Below, in pieces: positions 33,481-42,157 of a stretch of 45,316 nt of DNA. Source of the DNA: Welwitschia mirabilis (Eukaryota; Gnetophyta; Gnetopsida; Welwitschiales); the NCBI GenBank assembly GCA_051453625.1, contig JBOZIK010000001.1:271541030-271586345 (forward strand). Reading direction: 5' to 3'. Within the stretch, counting starts at the first letter, position 1, and each line of letters opens with the position of its first letter. Below the pieces are notes generated by a model. The model did no database searches. It was not told the origin of the DNA and worked only from the letters and a program-made list of their open reading frames with translations. Position numbers and translations under genes: made by a program.

Positions 33481-33488
33481 TCTCTCTC

Positions 33489-33905
33489 ATGGCTATCATC
33501 AATAAAAAGGTATGTTCTACTTCTCACATTGATTTAGTCATTAGTAAAGATACACTTAATGATATTAAATTGGAATTATATTTGGAATACCAAAATCTAG
33601 CTCATAGAGTAAACCAACTTAGAAAAGAAAATAAGCCCCTTCTAGATAAGCTTGAGATTAGGGAAAAGGAAGTTAAAGACCTAAAAAATAGCCTTACATC
33701 AACTTCCTATAAAAATAAGGATCAAGCCTCCATAAAATCATTTCCTAGATTTTTCAATTCTTATCACCTCTCTCATTGCAAACTCTTGTCTAAGGTAGAT
33801 TTCAAGAATTCTTTAGTTAATATCACTTGCCACTATTGCAATAAAAAGGGTATTCTAAGATTGATTGTGTCTTTAGCAAAAGTTTATTTCCACACTTCCT
33901 TTTAA
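33489..33905 (+). pseudogene. copia gag C-terminal coiled coil and second knuckle, copy 1
   Basis: An open frame of 138 codons. It has a Leu/Glu/Lys-rich coiled coil (L-E-Y-Q-N-L, then Q-L-R-K-E-N-K, L-D-K-L-E-I-R-E-K-E-V) at about 33570-33700, a basic Ser-rich linker, then C-H-Y-C-N-K-K-G at 33828-33851. A single-base deletion just before the expected His shifts the frame; in the other frame the Ser-Lys-Ile-Asp-Cys end is still present. This is the second zinc knuckle, normally lying just before protease in Sirevirus-type polyproteins. Confidence 0.8.
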
Positions 33906-33989
33906 GATCTAAGTTTACATTTACCAAAAAATCTCATCCTGTTATAAATAGAAATAAATGTCTGAGGTGGATTCTGAAGTCCATAACTA

Positions 33990-34260
33990 AAAGCCTCTTG
34001 ATCCAAATGACTTTAAAAGCATCTAATCATTTGTGTTGGAATCTAGATAATGGATGCTTGAGATATATGACAAGTGATAAATTAAACTTCATTAACTTCA
34101 AGGAGTACAATGGAGAAGAAGTCACTATTGAAGATAATGGAAGAGCTCAAATTAAAGGAATTGGAAGAATTAGTGGAGGTAATTTACCACATATTCATAA
34201 TGTTTTATTTGTCAATGGATTGAAGAATGACTTTTTAAGCATTAATTAGATTTATGATAA
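33990..34260 (+). pseudogene. copia protease, copy 1
   Basis: The active-site segment at 34040-34066 reads W-N-L-D-N-G-C-L-R-Y-M, where the family has W-Y-L-D-S-G-C-S-R-H-M. Ser to Asn and His to Tyr are both transition changes. Downstream a V-T-I-E-D-N-G and I-K-G-I-G-R-I beta stretch and a L-P-H-I-H-N-V-L-F-V segment match copia proteases. The 83-codon frame 33998-34249 is open and ends at a stop (TAG) within the next conserved Ile-Ser-Gln region. Confidence 0.8.
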
Positions 34261-34339
34261 GGGTCATAAAGTCTTTTTTGATGAAAATAAATGTATTGTA
34301 AAACATGGAAAAACCAATTAACCTCTATTTGTAGCAAAT

Positions 34340-34637
34340 AGACATGAAAATTTGTATTGTGTAAATCAATCAGATAACTCTACATATCTATCATCTCATA
34401 CTCAAGATGATATTATCTGGTATCAGAGTTTAGGTTATATTATTTTTGACTCTTTTAAAAAATTATGTCATGATGAGATAGTTAGGGGTCTCTCTAAAAT
34501 CTCTACTTCTTACAAAGGGGTATGTAACACTTGTCAAAAGGGAAAACAAACCAGAACATCTCATAAAAAGTTAGTAATATCACAATCAGTAAACCTTTAG
34601 AATTAATTCATATGGATTTAGTTGGGCCTATCCAAAC
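34340..34637 (+). pseudogene. copia integrase start, copy 1 (cut by gap)
   Basis: GAG-pre-integrase zinc domain: W-Y-Q-S-L-G-Y at about 34418 stands where the family has W-H-x-R-L-G-H, so both His are Tyr. C-N-T-C-Q-K-G-K-Q (about 34528) keeps the two Cys. H-M-D-L-V-G-P-I-Q (about 34609) keeps the first catalytic Asp. The sequence stops at the N gap directly afterwards, so the rest of pol belonging to this copy, if it exists, is not visible. Confidence 0.85.
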
Positions 34638-34737
34638 NNNNNNNNNNNNNNNNNNNNNNNNNNNNNNNNNNNNNNNNNNNNNNNNNNNNNNNNNNNNNNN
34701 NNNNNNNNNNNNNNNNNNNNNNNNNNNNNNNNNNNNN
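34638..34737. other. assembly gap (100 N, unknown size)
   Basis: Exactly 100 N. The left side is early integrase of copy 1. The right side is early gag of copy 2, so the order jumps backwards across the gap. Confidence 0.99.
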
Positions 34738-35600
34738 CAAATGGACACTAGACGAGAAACAAGCCGCAACCTGCAACTTCAAAGGCCTAAATGCTATCTT
34801 CTGTGCCATAGGTCCAGAAGATTTTAAAAGAGTGGTGAACTGCACCACTGCCAAAGAAGCATGGGATATCTTAGAGACTGCTCATGAAGGAATAAATCTA
34901 GTAAAGCAGGCTAAGCTTCAAATGTTGATCACCCAGTTTGAGGAACTAAAAATGGAAGACGATGAAAGTATAAATGATTTCTTTGCAAAACTAACAGATA
35001 TTGTAAATTCTATGCATTGTTTAGGTGAATCAATAAAAGAATTAAGAGTGGTTCACAAAGCCTTAAGATCTCTGCCAAAAAGGTTCGAATCAAAAGTGAC
35101 TGATATAGAAGAAAGTAAGGACTTAAACATCATAAAACTCAATGAACTCCAAGGAAACCTTCACACTTTTGAGATAAAATTTGGTAAGCAGAAGAAGAAG
35201 AATATGGCACTATTTTCCACAAATGAAGTTCCCAAAATCGAGAATAAGTTTGATGTAGAACTAGAAAGTAATGGTAAAGTGGCCCTCTTAGCCAGAAGGC
35301 TTAGACAATTTATGCAGAGATGACAAGGTGGAGGCCAGTCTAAGAGATGAACAAGAAAAAAAGATGAAGGATGTCATGAGATTTAATGCTATTCTTACAA
35401 AGGTTTTGGTCATACCTCAAATGTCTACCTAAATAATAGAAAAGATGATAAAAGAAAGAAAAAGAAAGTCATGTCTGCAACATGGGATGATGATAAAAGT
35501 GAAAGTAAACAAAACTCAGATTTAGAACATGGTGGTATCTCTCTTATGGTAATCATCAATGAAAAGATATGTTCTACTTCTCACATTGATTCAGTCATTA
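34738..35600 (+). pseudogene. copia gag, copy 2
   Basis: Starts at the gap inside gag (W-T-L-D-E-K-Q-A-A-T) and is open to 35323. The UBN2-type core is complete: A-I-F-C-A-I-G, E-A-W-D-I-L-E-T-A-H-E-G, F-E-E-L-K-M-E-D-D-E, then I-N-D-F-F-A-K-L and L-R-S-L-P-K-R-F. The stop at 35321-35323 is TGA where copy 1 keeps TGG (Trp). The knuckle at 35387-35428 has Tyr at the second and fourth ligand positions, the same substitution as copy 1. Less decayed than copy 1 overall. Confidence 0.88.
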
Positions 35601-35944
35601 GTGAAGATTTGCTTAATTATATTAAATTATAATCATATTTGGAATACCAAAATCTACCTCCCAAGTTAAACCAACTTAGAAAAGAAAATAAGCTCCTTCT
35701 AAATAAGCTTAAGATTAGAGAAAAGGAAGTTCATGAGCTAAAAAATAGCCTTGCATCAACTTCCTACAGAATAAAGGATCAATACTCTAGAAAATCAATT
35801 CCTAGCTCTTTCAATTCTTATCACTTCTCTTATTTCAAACCCCTGTCTAAGGCAGATTCCAAGCATTTATTAGCTAATATCACCTATCACTATTGCAACA
35901 AAAAGAGTCACTCTAAGATTGATTATATCTTTAGAAAAAGTTGA
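35600..35944 (+). pseudogene. copia gag C-terminal coiled coil and second knuckle, copy 2
   Basis: Same layout as in copy 1: coiled coil (L-N-Q-L-R-K-E-N-K, K-L-K-I-R-E-K-E-V-H-E-L-K) followed by a second knuckle that reads Y-H-Y-C-N-K-K-S-H-S-K-I-D-Y. Here the first and last Cys are Tyr (TAT for TGT). Copy 1 keeps the first of these but has a frameshift, so the damage to the second knuckle is private to each copy. Confidence 0.82.
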
Positions 35945-36019
35945 TTTTTGCACTCCCTTTGATCTAAGTTTACTTTTACCAAGAAATATCATCATGTTAC
36001 AAATAAAAATAAATGTCTA

Positions 36020-36310
36020 ATGTGGATTCCCAAGTTCAAAACTAAGAGTCTATTGATCCAAACATTTTTAAAAGCAACTAATAATTCATGTTGGTATTTA
36101 GATAGTGGTTGCTTAAGACATATGATAGGTAACAAGTCAAACTTTATCAGCTTCAAGGAATACAATGGAGGAGAAGCCACTTTTAGAAATAATAGAAGAG
36201 CTCAAATTAAAGGAATTAGAAGCATTAGTGGAGGTAATTTATCAAATATTCATAATGTTCTATTTCTAAATGGTTTAAAGAATAATTTATTAAGCATTAG
36301 TCATATTTGT
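36020..36310 (+). pseudogene. copia protease, copy 2
   Basis: Part of a 151-codon open frame (36020-36475). The active site W-Y-L-D-S-G-C-L-R-H-M has the catalytic Asp-Ser-Gly intact at 36101-36109. Then follow N-K-S-N-F-I-S-F, a G-G-E-A-T-F beta strand, a Q-I-K-G-I stretch and L-S-N-I-H-N-V-L-F. It is the only protease in the window with an intact catalytic triplet. Confidence 0.85.
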
Positions 36311-37160
36311 GATAAGGGTCATAAAGTCTTTTTCAATAAAAACTCTTGTATTGTGAAGCATGGAAAAACTAATCAACCTCTACTTATAGCAAATAGACAT
36401 GAAAATATGTATTGTTTAAATCAATCAAATAACTCTACATGTCTATCATCTCATATTAAAGATGATGTTATCTAGCATCAGCGTTTAGGTCATATTAGTT
36501 TTGAATCTTTAAAGAAATTGTGTCATGATGAGATAGTTAGGGGTCTTCCTAAAATTTCATTTTCTCATAAAGGGCTATGTGATGCTTGTCAAAAGGGAAA
36601 ACAAACCAAAACATCTTACAAAAGGATCAACGATATCACAATTTGTAAACCCTTAAACTTAATTCGTATGGATTTAGTTAGGCCTATTCAAACTATGAGT
36701 CTATCTGGAAATAGATATTTTCTAGTTATGGTTGATAATTTTTCTAGATTATTGTGGGTAGATTTTCTTCATACAAAATCCGATGCCTATGAAAACTTTG
36801 TTAAAATTTAAAAAAAGGTTGAAACAAAGAAGGGGTATGTAATAAATAAAATACGAAGTGATCATGGCAAAGAATTCAAAAATAAAAGATTCAAAATTTA
36901 TTATAACTCAAATGAAATTAGCCATGAATTTTTAGCACATAAAATCCCTCAATAAAATGGAATAGCCAAAAGGAAAAATCAGACCTTACTAGACATGGCT
37001 AGAGTAATGTTAAATGATAAAAACATTCTAAAATGATTTTGGTCTAAAGCTGTAAACATGGCATGTCATATATCTAACAGAGTCTATTTAAGGCCTAAAA
37101 CTTCTAAAACTCCTTATGAACTTTGAAAAGGTAAGAAACCAAATATAATCCTATTTTAAA
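36310..37160 (+). pseudogene. copia integrase, copy 2
   Basis: The zinc domain has H-Q-R-L-G-H-I-S-F-E-S-L at 36476 on; the preceding Trp codon is TAG (36473-36475). C-D-A-C-Q-K-G-K-Q lies at about 36579. Catalytic core: first Asp at 36671 (M-D-L-V), second at 36860 (R-S-D-H-G-K-E-F), and 36 codons later the Glu position at 36968 reads AAA (Lys) in A-K-R-K-N-Q-T-L, where the family has V-E-R-K-N. Spacing fits D-x35-E. Loss of the Glu by G-to-A inactivates it. An additional TAA stop sits five codons before it. Confidence 0.88.
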
Positions 37161-38470
37161 ACATTTTGAAGTAAACACTTCATCTTGAGAGATCAAGAGG
37201 ATCTAGCAAAATTTTATGTAAAATCAGATGAGGGAATATTTTTAGGATACTCTCAATCTAGTAGAGCCTATAGAGTTTTTAATAAAAGAACTCTTCACAT
37301 AGAAGAATTAATTAATGTAGAAATACATAATATTTTAGATTCTTTAAAATATATTAAACTTAATGAAGATCCTATTCCCTATAGTTCTATTAATCAAATG
37401 GATGAAATATCAAGAGATATAGCAACTTTAGAAATTAAGGAGCTTAAGGATTATCCTTTGGATTCTATTATTGGAAATGTTCAGCAAGGTATCATTACCA
37501 GAAATTCTTTTAAGAACTTTAGTACTCATGTCTCTCTTTTATCATAAATTAAACCAAAATATTTTAAAGAGGCTTAATCTAATCTAAGTTAGATAAATGC
37601 CATGTAAGAAGAACTTGAATAATTCACTAAGGTTTGAACTCTTGTTCCAAAACCAACGAGAAAGAATGTCATAGGGACAAAGTGGATTTTTAGAATAAAG
37701 TAAATGAGAATAATGAAATTACAAAGAATAAATCTAGATTAGTGACTCAAAGGTATTTCCAAATAGAAGGAGTAAATTATGGAGACACATTTGATCCAGT
37801 TGCTAGCTTGAAATCAATCAGAATGTTACTAGATTTTGCCTATTTTAAGAAAATGAAAGTCTTTTAGATGGATGTAAAAAGTTCATTTCTTAATGGAAAT
37901 ATTTAAGAAGAATTTTATGTTAAGTAACCTCAAGGTTTTTCTGATCCTCACAATCCCTGAAGATGTCTATAAATGTAATAAGACTTATATGGATTAAAAT
38001 AATTTTTTAGAGCTTGGTACAAAAAGCATTCATCATTCTTACTTTAACATGATTTTTATAAAGGTTCCATTAATAAACTTTATTTCAAAAGGTTATAAAA
38101 AATGATTTAATTTTAATGCAAATCTATGTTGATGATATTATTTTTGGATCAATAAATAAAAACTTGTCAAATAATTTTGCCAAACTCATGAGTTCTGAAT
38201 TTGAAATGAACATGATTATTCTTGTAAATATGTTTTTGGGTTTACAAATTTAGCAACGCAAATAAGGAATCTTTATCAATCAAAAGAAATATTATTTAGA
38301 TGTGATTAAAAAAATTAAAACTAGAAAATGCAAAGTGTATGGATTTTCCAATGGCCATAAATGTTAAACTTTCTTTAGAGGAATATGGCAAGGATATGGA
38401 TCAAAAGTTATATCATAGTATAATTAGAAGTATATAATATCTAATGGCTAGTCTATGAAATATAGCCTTT
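37160..38470 (+). pseudogene. copia integrase tail and reverse transcriptase
   Basis: A 120-codon frame (37185-37547) has the end of integrase: K-F-Y-V-K-S-D-E-G-I-F-L-G-Y-S, then R-A-Y-R-V-F-N-K-R-T. RT begins near 37640 (G-T-K-W-I-F-R, about 37674) and shows a V-N-Y-G-D-T-F-D-P-V-A-S-L-K-S-I-R segment (about 37770) and M-D-V-K-S-S-F-L-N-G-N-I (about 37868). The Y-V-D-D catalytic box is intact at 38125-38136. Frameshifts and TAG/TAA stops break it elsewhere, and the middle (37960-38090) is poorly readable. Confidence 0.85.
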
Positions 38471-38479
38471 AGTATTGGT

Positions 38480-39100
38480 TTGTGTACCAGGTATCAAAGC
38501 AAAGCTAAGAAATCACATCTTACAGCTGTAAAGAGAATACTATGCTATATGAAAGGTACTTTAGATTTTGGTTTATGGTTTTCAAATGATACTACTTTAA
38601 GTTTAATACGATATAGCGATGTAGATTGGGCTGGATGCAAAGATGGTTACAAAAGCACAAGTGGTGGATGTTTCTTTTTTAGAAATTATCTCACAGCTTC
38701 GTATAATAAGAAATAATGCTTCATATTCCTTTCTACCGCTGAAGCTAAATACATAACTGCTAGAACTTGTTGCACTCAGACCGTATAGATGAAAGAGACC
38801 TTAAAGGACTATGGGCTGAATATCTCGGAAGTACCAATCCTTTGTGACAACTTAAGTGCTATTCAAATAGCTTACAACCTAGTTCAACACACTTATACTA
38901 GACACATAGATATCAGGTATCATTTCATCCATGAATTAGTAGAAAATAAAATCATATCTTTAGAATATGTATGCACAGAAGATCAATTAGCTGATATTTT
39001 TATAAAACCTCTATCTTCAGATCATTTTTTAACCCTTAGGTATTTTTTGGATATTAAGTCTAAAAAGGACGTACCTCATGCAGCCTTGTCTGAATAATTA
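38480..39100 (+). pseudogene. copia RNase H
   Basis: Two long frames (38480-38716 and 38789-39097) cover most of it: L-T-A-V-K-R-I-L-C-Y-M-K-G-T, S-D-V-D-W-A-G-C-K-D-G-Y-K-S-T-S-G, the S-T-A-E-A-K-Y segment (normally A-E-A-E-Y), C-D-N-L-S-A-I, and H-I-D-I-R-Y-H-F-I. It closes with E-D-Q-L-A-D-I-F-I-K-P-L. The first acidic residues and the Asp in C-D-N are kept. One stop (TAA, 38714) interrupts, plus a TAG at 38787. This is the best-preserved coding domain of the element. Confidence 0.9.
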
Positions 39101-39660
39101 AATTCAATGAAGGGATTCAATATTTTCAATTCATATATATTTAAACCCTGGTTGAACTATTTTTCAAGTAGGGCAACCGCTTTTCTCTTAGATTTTTTCA
39201 CTGTTAGATTTTCCTCTTACTGGATCGACTACATGTTAAGTTGAGTCAACTAAATTAATCCCAATTTTTCCTATAAAATCCTATCAAAACTAGGTCAACC
39301 AAATAATAAACTTCAATTGACCTCATTCTAATGATTTTTCTAGTCACATTAGGTTGACCTCGCATTTCTCTTAGGTCGACTGAGTTTTATTTGGTTTTTA
39401 ATTGTAAAATTTTCTTCTTGTAGGGTTAACCATCAAATTATTTAAGTCAACCACTACCTTACAAATAGGTTTTCAAAATTTTACATGGATTGATTTACCT
39501 TATGATTGGTCACCCAAGTAGGCGGTGCACTGTGGATTTTTAAATCTGCCCCTTCTTTTCTCTTATCTTATTCTTTTGGTATTACTTTTTGTCATTTTTT
39601 GAGATTCCAGCAGACCCTCTTCCACTTTTTCCACATGCCTTTTTCTTAGATCTAGAATTT
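39100..39660 (+). other. copia post-pol spacer with GGTCGACC-like motifs
   Basis: Non-coding sequence between RNase H and the extra ORF. At least eight variants of the LTR motif occur between about 39170 and 39455, for example GGATCGACTA, AGTCAACTAA, AGGTCAACCA, AGGTTGACCT, AGGTCGACTG and AGTCAACCAC. A pyrimidine-rich stretch precedes the ORF and ends in TTCTTAG at 39643-39649, resembling a splice acceptor. That would allow expression of the ORF from a spliced RNA, which is inference. Confidence 0.6.
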
Positions 39661-39662
39661 AA

Positions 39663-40619
39663 ATGGCTTTATCTTATCCAAGAGAAAGATCTAGGAAGAG
39701 AAAAAAGGAAGCTGCAGTCAAATCACCTAGTTATGTCTTTTCTAGGATGAGCACGGAACAGCTTAGCCACTATGAGAAACATTTTAAGACAAGCCCCATT
39801 CCATTAGAGAGGATTTGTGAACCCATGCAACTTCTTATCCTCAAGGAATTCCAGACCTTATTAGAAGAAGTAAACTAGGGTTATTTCCTTCATGTTTCTG
39901 GCATGTACTACCCTTTGNNNNNNNNNNNNNNNNNNNNNNNNNNNNNNNNNNNNNNNNNNNNNNNNNNNNNNNNNNNNNNNNNNNNNNNNNNNNNNNNNNN
40001 NNNNNNNNNNNNNNNNNNNNNNNNNNNNNNNNNNNNNNNNNNNNNNNNNNNNNNNNNNNNNNNNNNNNNNNNNNNNNNNNNNNNNNNNNNNNNNNNNNNN
40101 NNNNNNNNNNNNNNNNNNNNNNNNNNNNNNNNNNNNNNNNNNNNNNNNNNNNNNNNNNNNNNNNNNNNNNNNNNNNNNNNNNNNNNNNNNNNNNNNNNNN
40201 NNNNNNNNNNNNNNNNNNNNNNNNNNNNNNNNNNNNNNNNNNNNNNNNNNNNNNNNNNNNNNNNNNNNNNNNNNNNNNNNNNNNNNNNNNNNNNNNNNNN
40301 NNNNNNNNNNNNNNNNNNNNNNNNNNNNNNNNNNNNNNNNNNNNNNNNNNNNNNNNNNNNNNNNNNNNNNNNNNNNNNNNNNNNNNNNNNNNNNNNNNNN
40401 NNNNNNNNNNNNNNNNNNNNNNNNNNNNNNNNNNNNNNNNNNNNNNNNNNNNNNNNNNNNNNNNNNNNTAGGCCTAAGGTTAAGGCCTCTTAGATAGCAA
40501 AAATCCTCCATCTTCTTCATTGGATTGACTTATGGACTCATCACACCAAGGAGGCCCTAATTGCTAGTGGGACTCTAGTTGCTGATACATCTCAAGCTAA
40601 GGGTGCTCAGTCTTATTAA
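39663..40619 (+). pseudogene. post-pol ORF, plant-transposon-protein type
   Basis: ATG at 39663 and a basic N-terminus (R-E-R-S-R-K-R-K-K-E) followed by a helix with L-S-H-Y-E-K-H-F. A stop at 39879 (TAG) stands at a likely Trp, and the same frame continues H-V-S-G-M-Y-Y-P-L up to the gap. In plant-transposon-protein/Sirevirus extra ORFs this stretch is followed by a conserved V-R-E-F-Y-A-N-L. After the gap a helical I-L-H-L-L-H-W-I-D-L-W-T-H-H and S-G-T-L-V-A-D-T-S-Q-A lead to a stop at 40617. Such ORFs are sometimes called env-like. No signal peptide is visible in the readable part, and its role is unknown. Confidence 0.65.
39918..40468. other. assembly gap (551 N)
   Basis: 551 N inside the post-pol ORF. 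Unlike the gap at 22,888, its flanks share no overlap, and the missing length (about 184 codons) fits the missing middle of the protein. Confidence 0.99.
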
Positions 40620-40918
40620 TCCTTGGAGTCCAACTGAGTCTTTGTATGTCTTTTTATGTCATCTAGTCCTTTTTGTATTCTCCTCATCCTTGATTTTGTT
40701 AAAAAGAGGGATTAAAATTTGTAACATCTTTTTCTCTTCTTTGTATTGTAAATGGGTCAAATTATAACTTTCACATGTAAGAAACTTATCTTTGTGTAAA
40801 TTGATTTTTCTTATAATTTTTTACATAGAAAACTCACTTAAATTTAATTGTGTTTAAAGTTAAATGAGTTAGTGGGAGAACCTAGATGTCAAATTATTAT
40901 TTTTCCTCAATCAATGAC
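40620..40918 (+). other. copia 3' untranslated region
   Basis: T-rich non-coding sequence with a secondary purine run (AAAAAGAGGGATTAAAA near 40700-40716) that may be an extra polypurine tract, as several Sireviruses have. The open frame 40579-40767 overlaps the end of the ORF and is not believed to be a gene. Confidence 0.5.
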
Positions 40919-40928
40919 AAAGGGGAAG
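40919..40928 (+). promoter_or_regulatory. copia polypurine tract
   Basis: AAAGGGGAAG two bases before the 3' LTR, preceded by TGAC as in many plant copia elements (ACAAAGGGGGAG). Supports the LTR start at about 40931. Confidence 0.8.
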
Positions 40929-41109
40929 TTTATCAAGAACTCATTGTCATTGATTAAGTTAATAAGTTTTTGTAAGTTAGTCTTTTATGCAGGTAACTTC
41001 CAGCACTGGACGACTGATTTATAAGATCAGGTGACTGCATGTTCAAGAACTTTAATACTGCTTTAGAAGTAGAGGATGATCACATTTCACTTAGCCTGAT
41101 ATAATTTGA

Positions 41110-41570
41110 TAGACTGACGGGTGACCGAACATTTATATGGGTGACCGAAACACACGTAGTGAAATCCAATCTAGTAGAAATATGGTTGACTACAGATATT
41201 CATATGGGTACTACTACATGACATGCAATAGGAATCTTTCTAATAGTAGTACGGGTGACCGACTATCACTATACAGGTGATCACATGACAATCATTAGAA
41301 CATGAACTGACTGATATCTGGCTGACCACATAAAATGATATCAAGCGACTGTGTTCTATTAGGAATCTCCTTTCATAAGGTCAATCGTGGAGAAATGTTA
41401 AGGACAACCTAACTAAGGGCGACCGAGTATTTATATAAGGGCAACCAAATTTAGACCATATCCTGTACTGAGAAAATCTATGACAAGAAAGGGTGACCGA
41501 ATGTTAGAATAAGGGTGACTACATTCATGGTCAACCAAGTATAACGAAAGGTCGACCATGCAATGGAAAA
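41110..41570. repeat. GGTCGACC/GGGTGACCGA motif field in 3' LTR
   Basis: About sixteen variants at 20-45 bp intervals. More of them keep the CG dinucleotide (GGGTGACCGA three to four times, GGGCGACCGA, GGTCGACCAT) than in the 5' LTR, so this copy is closer to the ancestral motif. Confidence 0.7.
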
Positions 41571-41679
41571 ATGCAACCATTATGAATACAACAGTTTATT
41601 AGCAAAAGCATAACGATTCTTCAGAAATTCACAATGGTTCATTTCCCTTTGAGGAAATGGTCATATGATACATCTCAAG

Positions 41680-41687
41680 TATAAAAG
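41680..41687 (+). promoter_or_regulatory. TATA box in 3' LTR
   Basis: TATAAAAG, collinear with the weaker TATAAAC site of the 5' LTR. The surrounding sequence is well conserved between both LTRs. Confidence 0.6.
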
Positions 41688-42152
41688 CTTTCCTCTAAAT
41701 ACTAGAGGATATTGATACTATTCTTGTTAAATCAAAGATTAAACAAGCACTAATATACTTTCTACTAGCATATTTAAACATTTCAAAAGGTTTAAATTTC
41801 TTTTGTACTTGCATTATAGCATTTTCTTGGAAAGAATATTGATGTACCTTAGAGATTACATCTATGCACTGGTGCATCCTTCTCTTTTTCATTTTTTCTT
41901 GATTGAGGAAAAGTCACAAAATCCTCATTTACTGTGAAAGGTTACTTAGTAAGACTGAAAACCATTCTTGAGAGTGAATATATGCCAGCTAAGACAAGGG
42001 ATCTACAAAGCTGAAGGGTGATGTCTATGCACCATTAAACACCTTTTTTTAGTATTACTTTATACTTATTATTTTTGTAGCTTATGAAGAACAAGAAGAC
42101 AGAACTTTAAAAGTCCTATTCACCCCCTTATAGGATCGATCCTCATATATTA

Positions 42153-42157
42153 AAGTC
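42153..42157. repeat. target-site duplication, right copy
   Basis: AAGTC directly after the 3' LTR, matching AAGCC at 31130-31134 in four of five bases. Confidence 0.65.

Larger units (their letters stand above)
31135..42152 (+). mobile_element. Ty1/copia (Sirevirus-like) retrotransposon with both LTRs
   Basis: An 11.0-kb element with two long LTRs, Met-type primer-binding site, gag, protease, integrase, RT and RNase H in the Ty1/copia order (integrase before RT), a post-pol ORF and a polypurine tract. A near-perfect 5-bp target-site duplication flanks it. The long gag with two CCHC-type knuckles and a coiled-coil linker, and the extra ORF after RNase H, point to the Sirevirus (SIRE/Maximus) side of Ty1/copia. 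The LTRs differ at about one position in nine over their first 130 bp by eye, so insertion is old. Gag through the start of integrase is present twice, with a 100-N gap between the two copies. Confidence 0.9.
40931..42152 (+). repeat. copia 3' LTR
   Basis: 1,222 bp, collinear with the 5' LTR. It starts TATCAAG and ends TATTA, so neither terminus is the canonical TG or CA. It keeps a better TATA box (TATAAAAG) and its own motif field (GGGTGACCGA, GGTCGACCAT and variants) at about 41110-41570. The minus-strand frame 41695-41892 is not a gene. Confidence 0.92.

Noticed and set aside
34420-34431. TGGTATCAGAG as a second primer-binding site
   Set aside because: It lies inside the coding frame of copy 1 integrase (W-Y-Q-S) and is not preceded by an LTR end.
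39861-40520. Long minus-strand frame across the 551-N gap
   Set aside because: It is nearly all N; the real reading here is on the plus strand.
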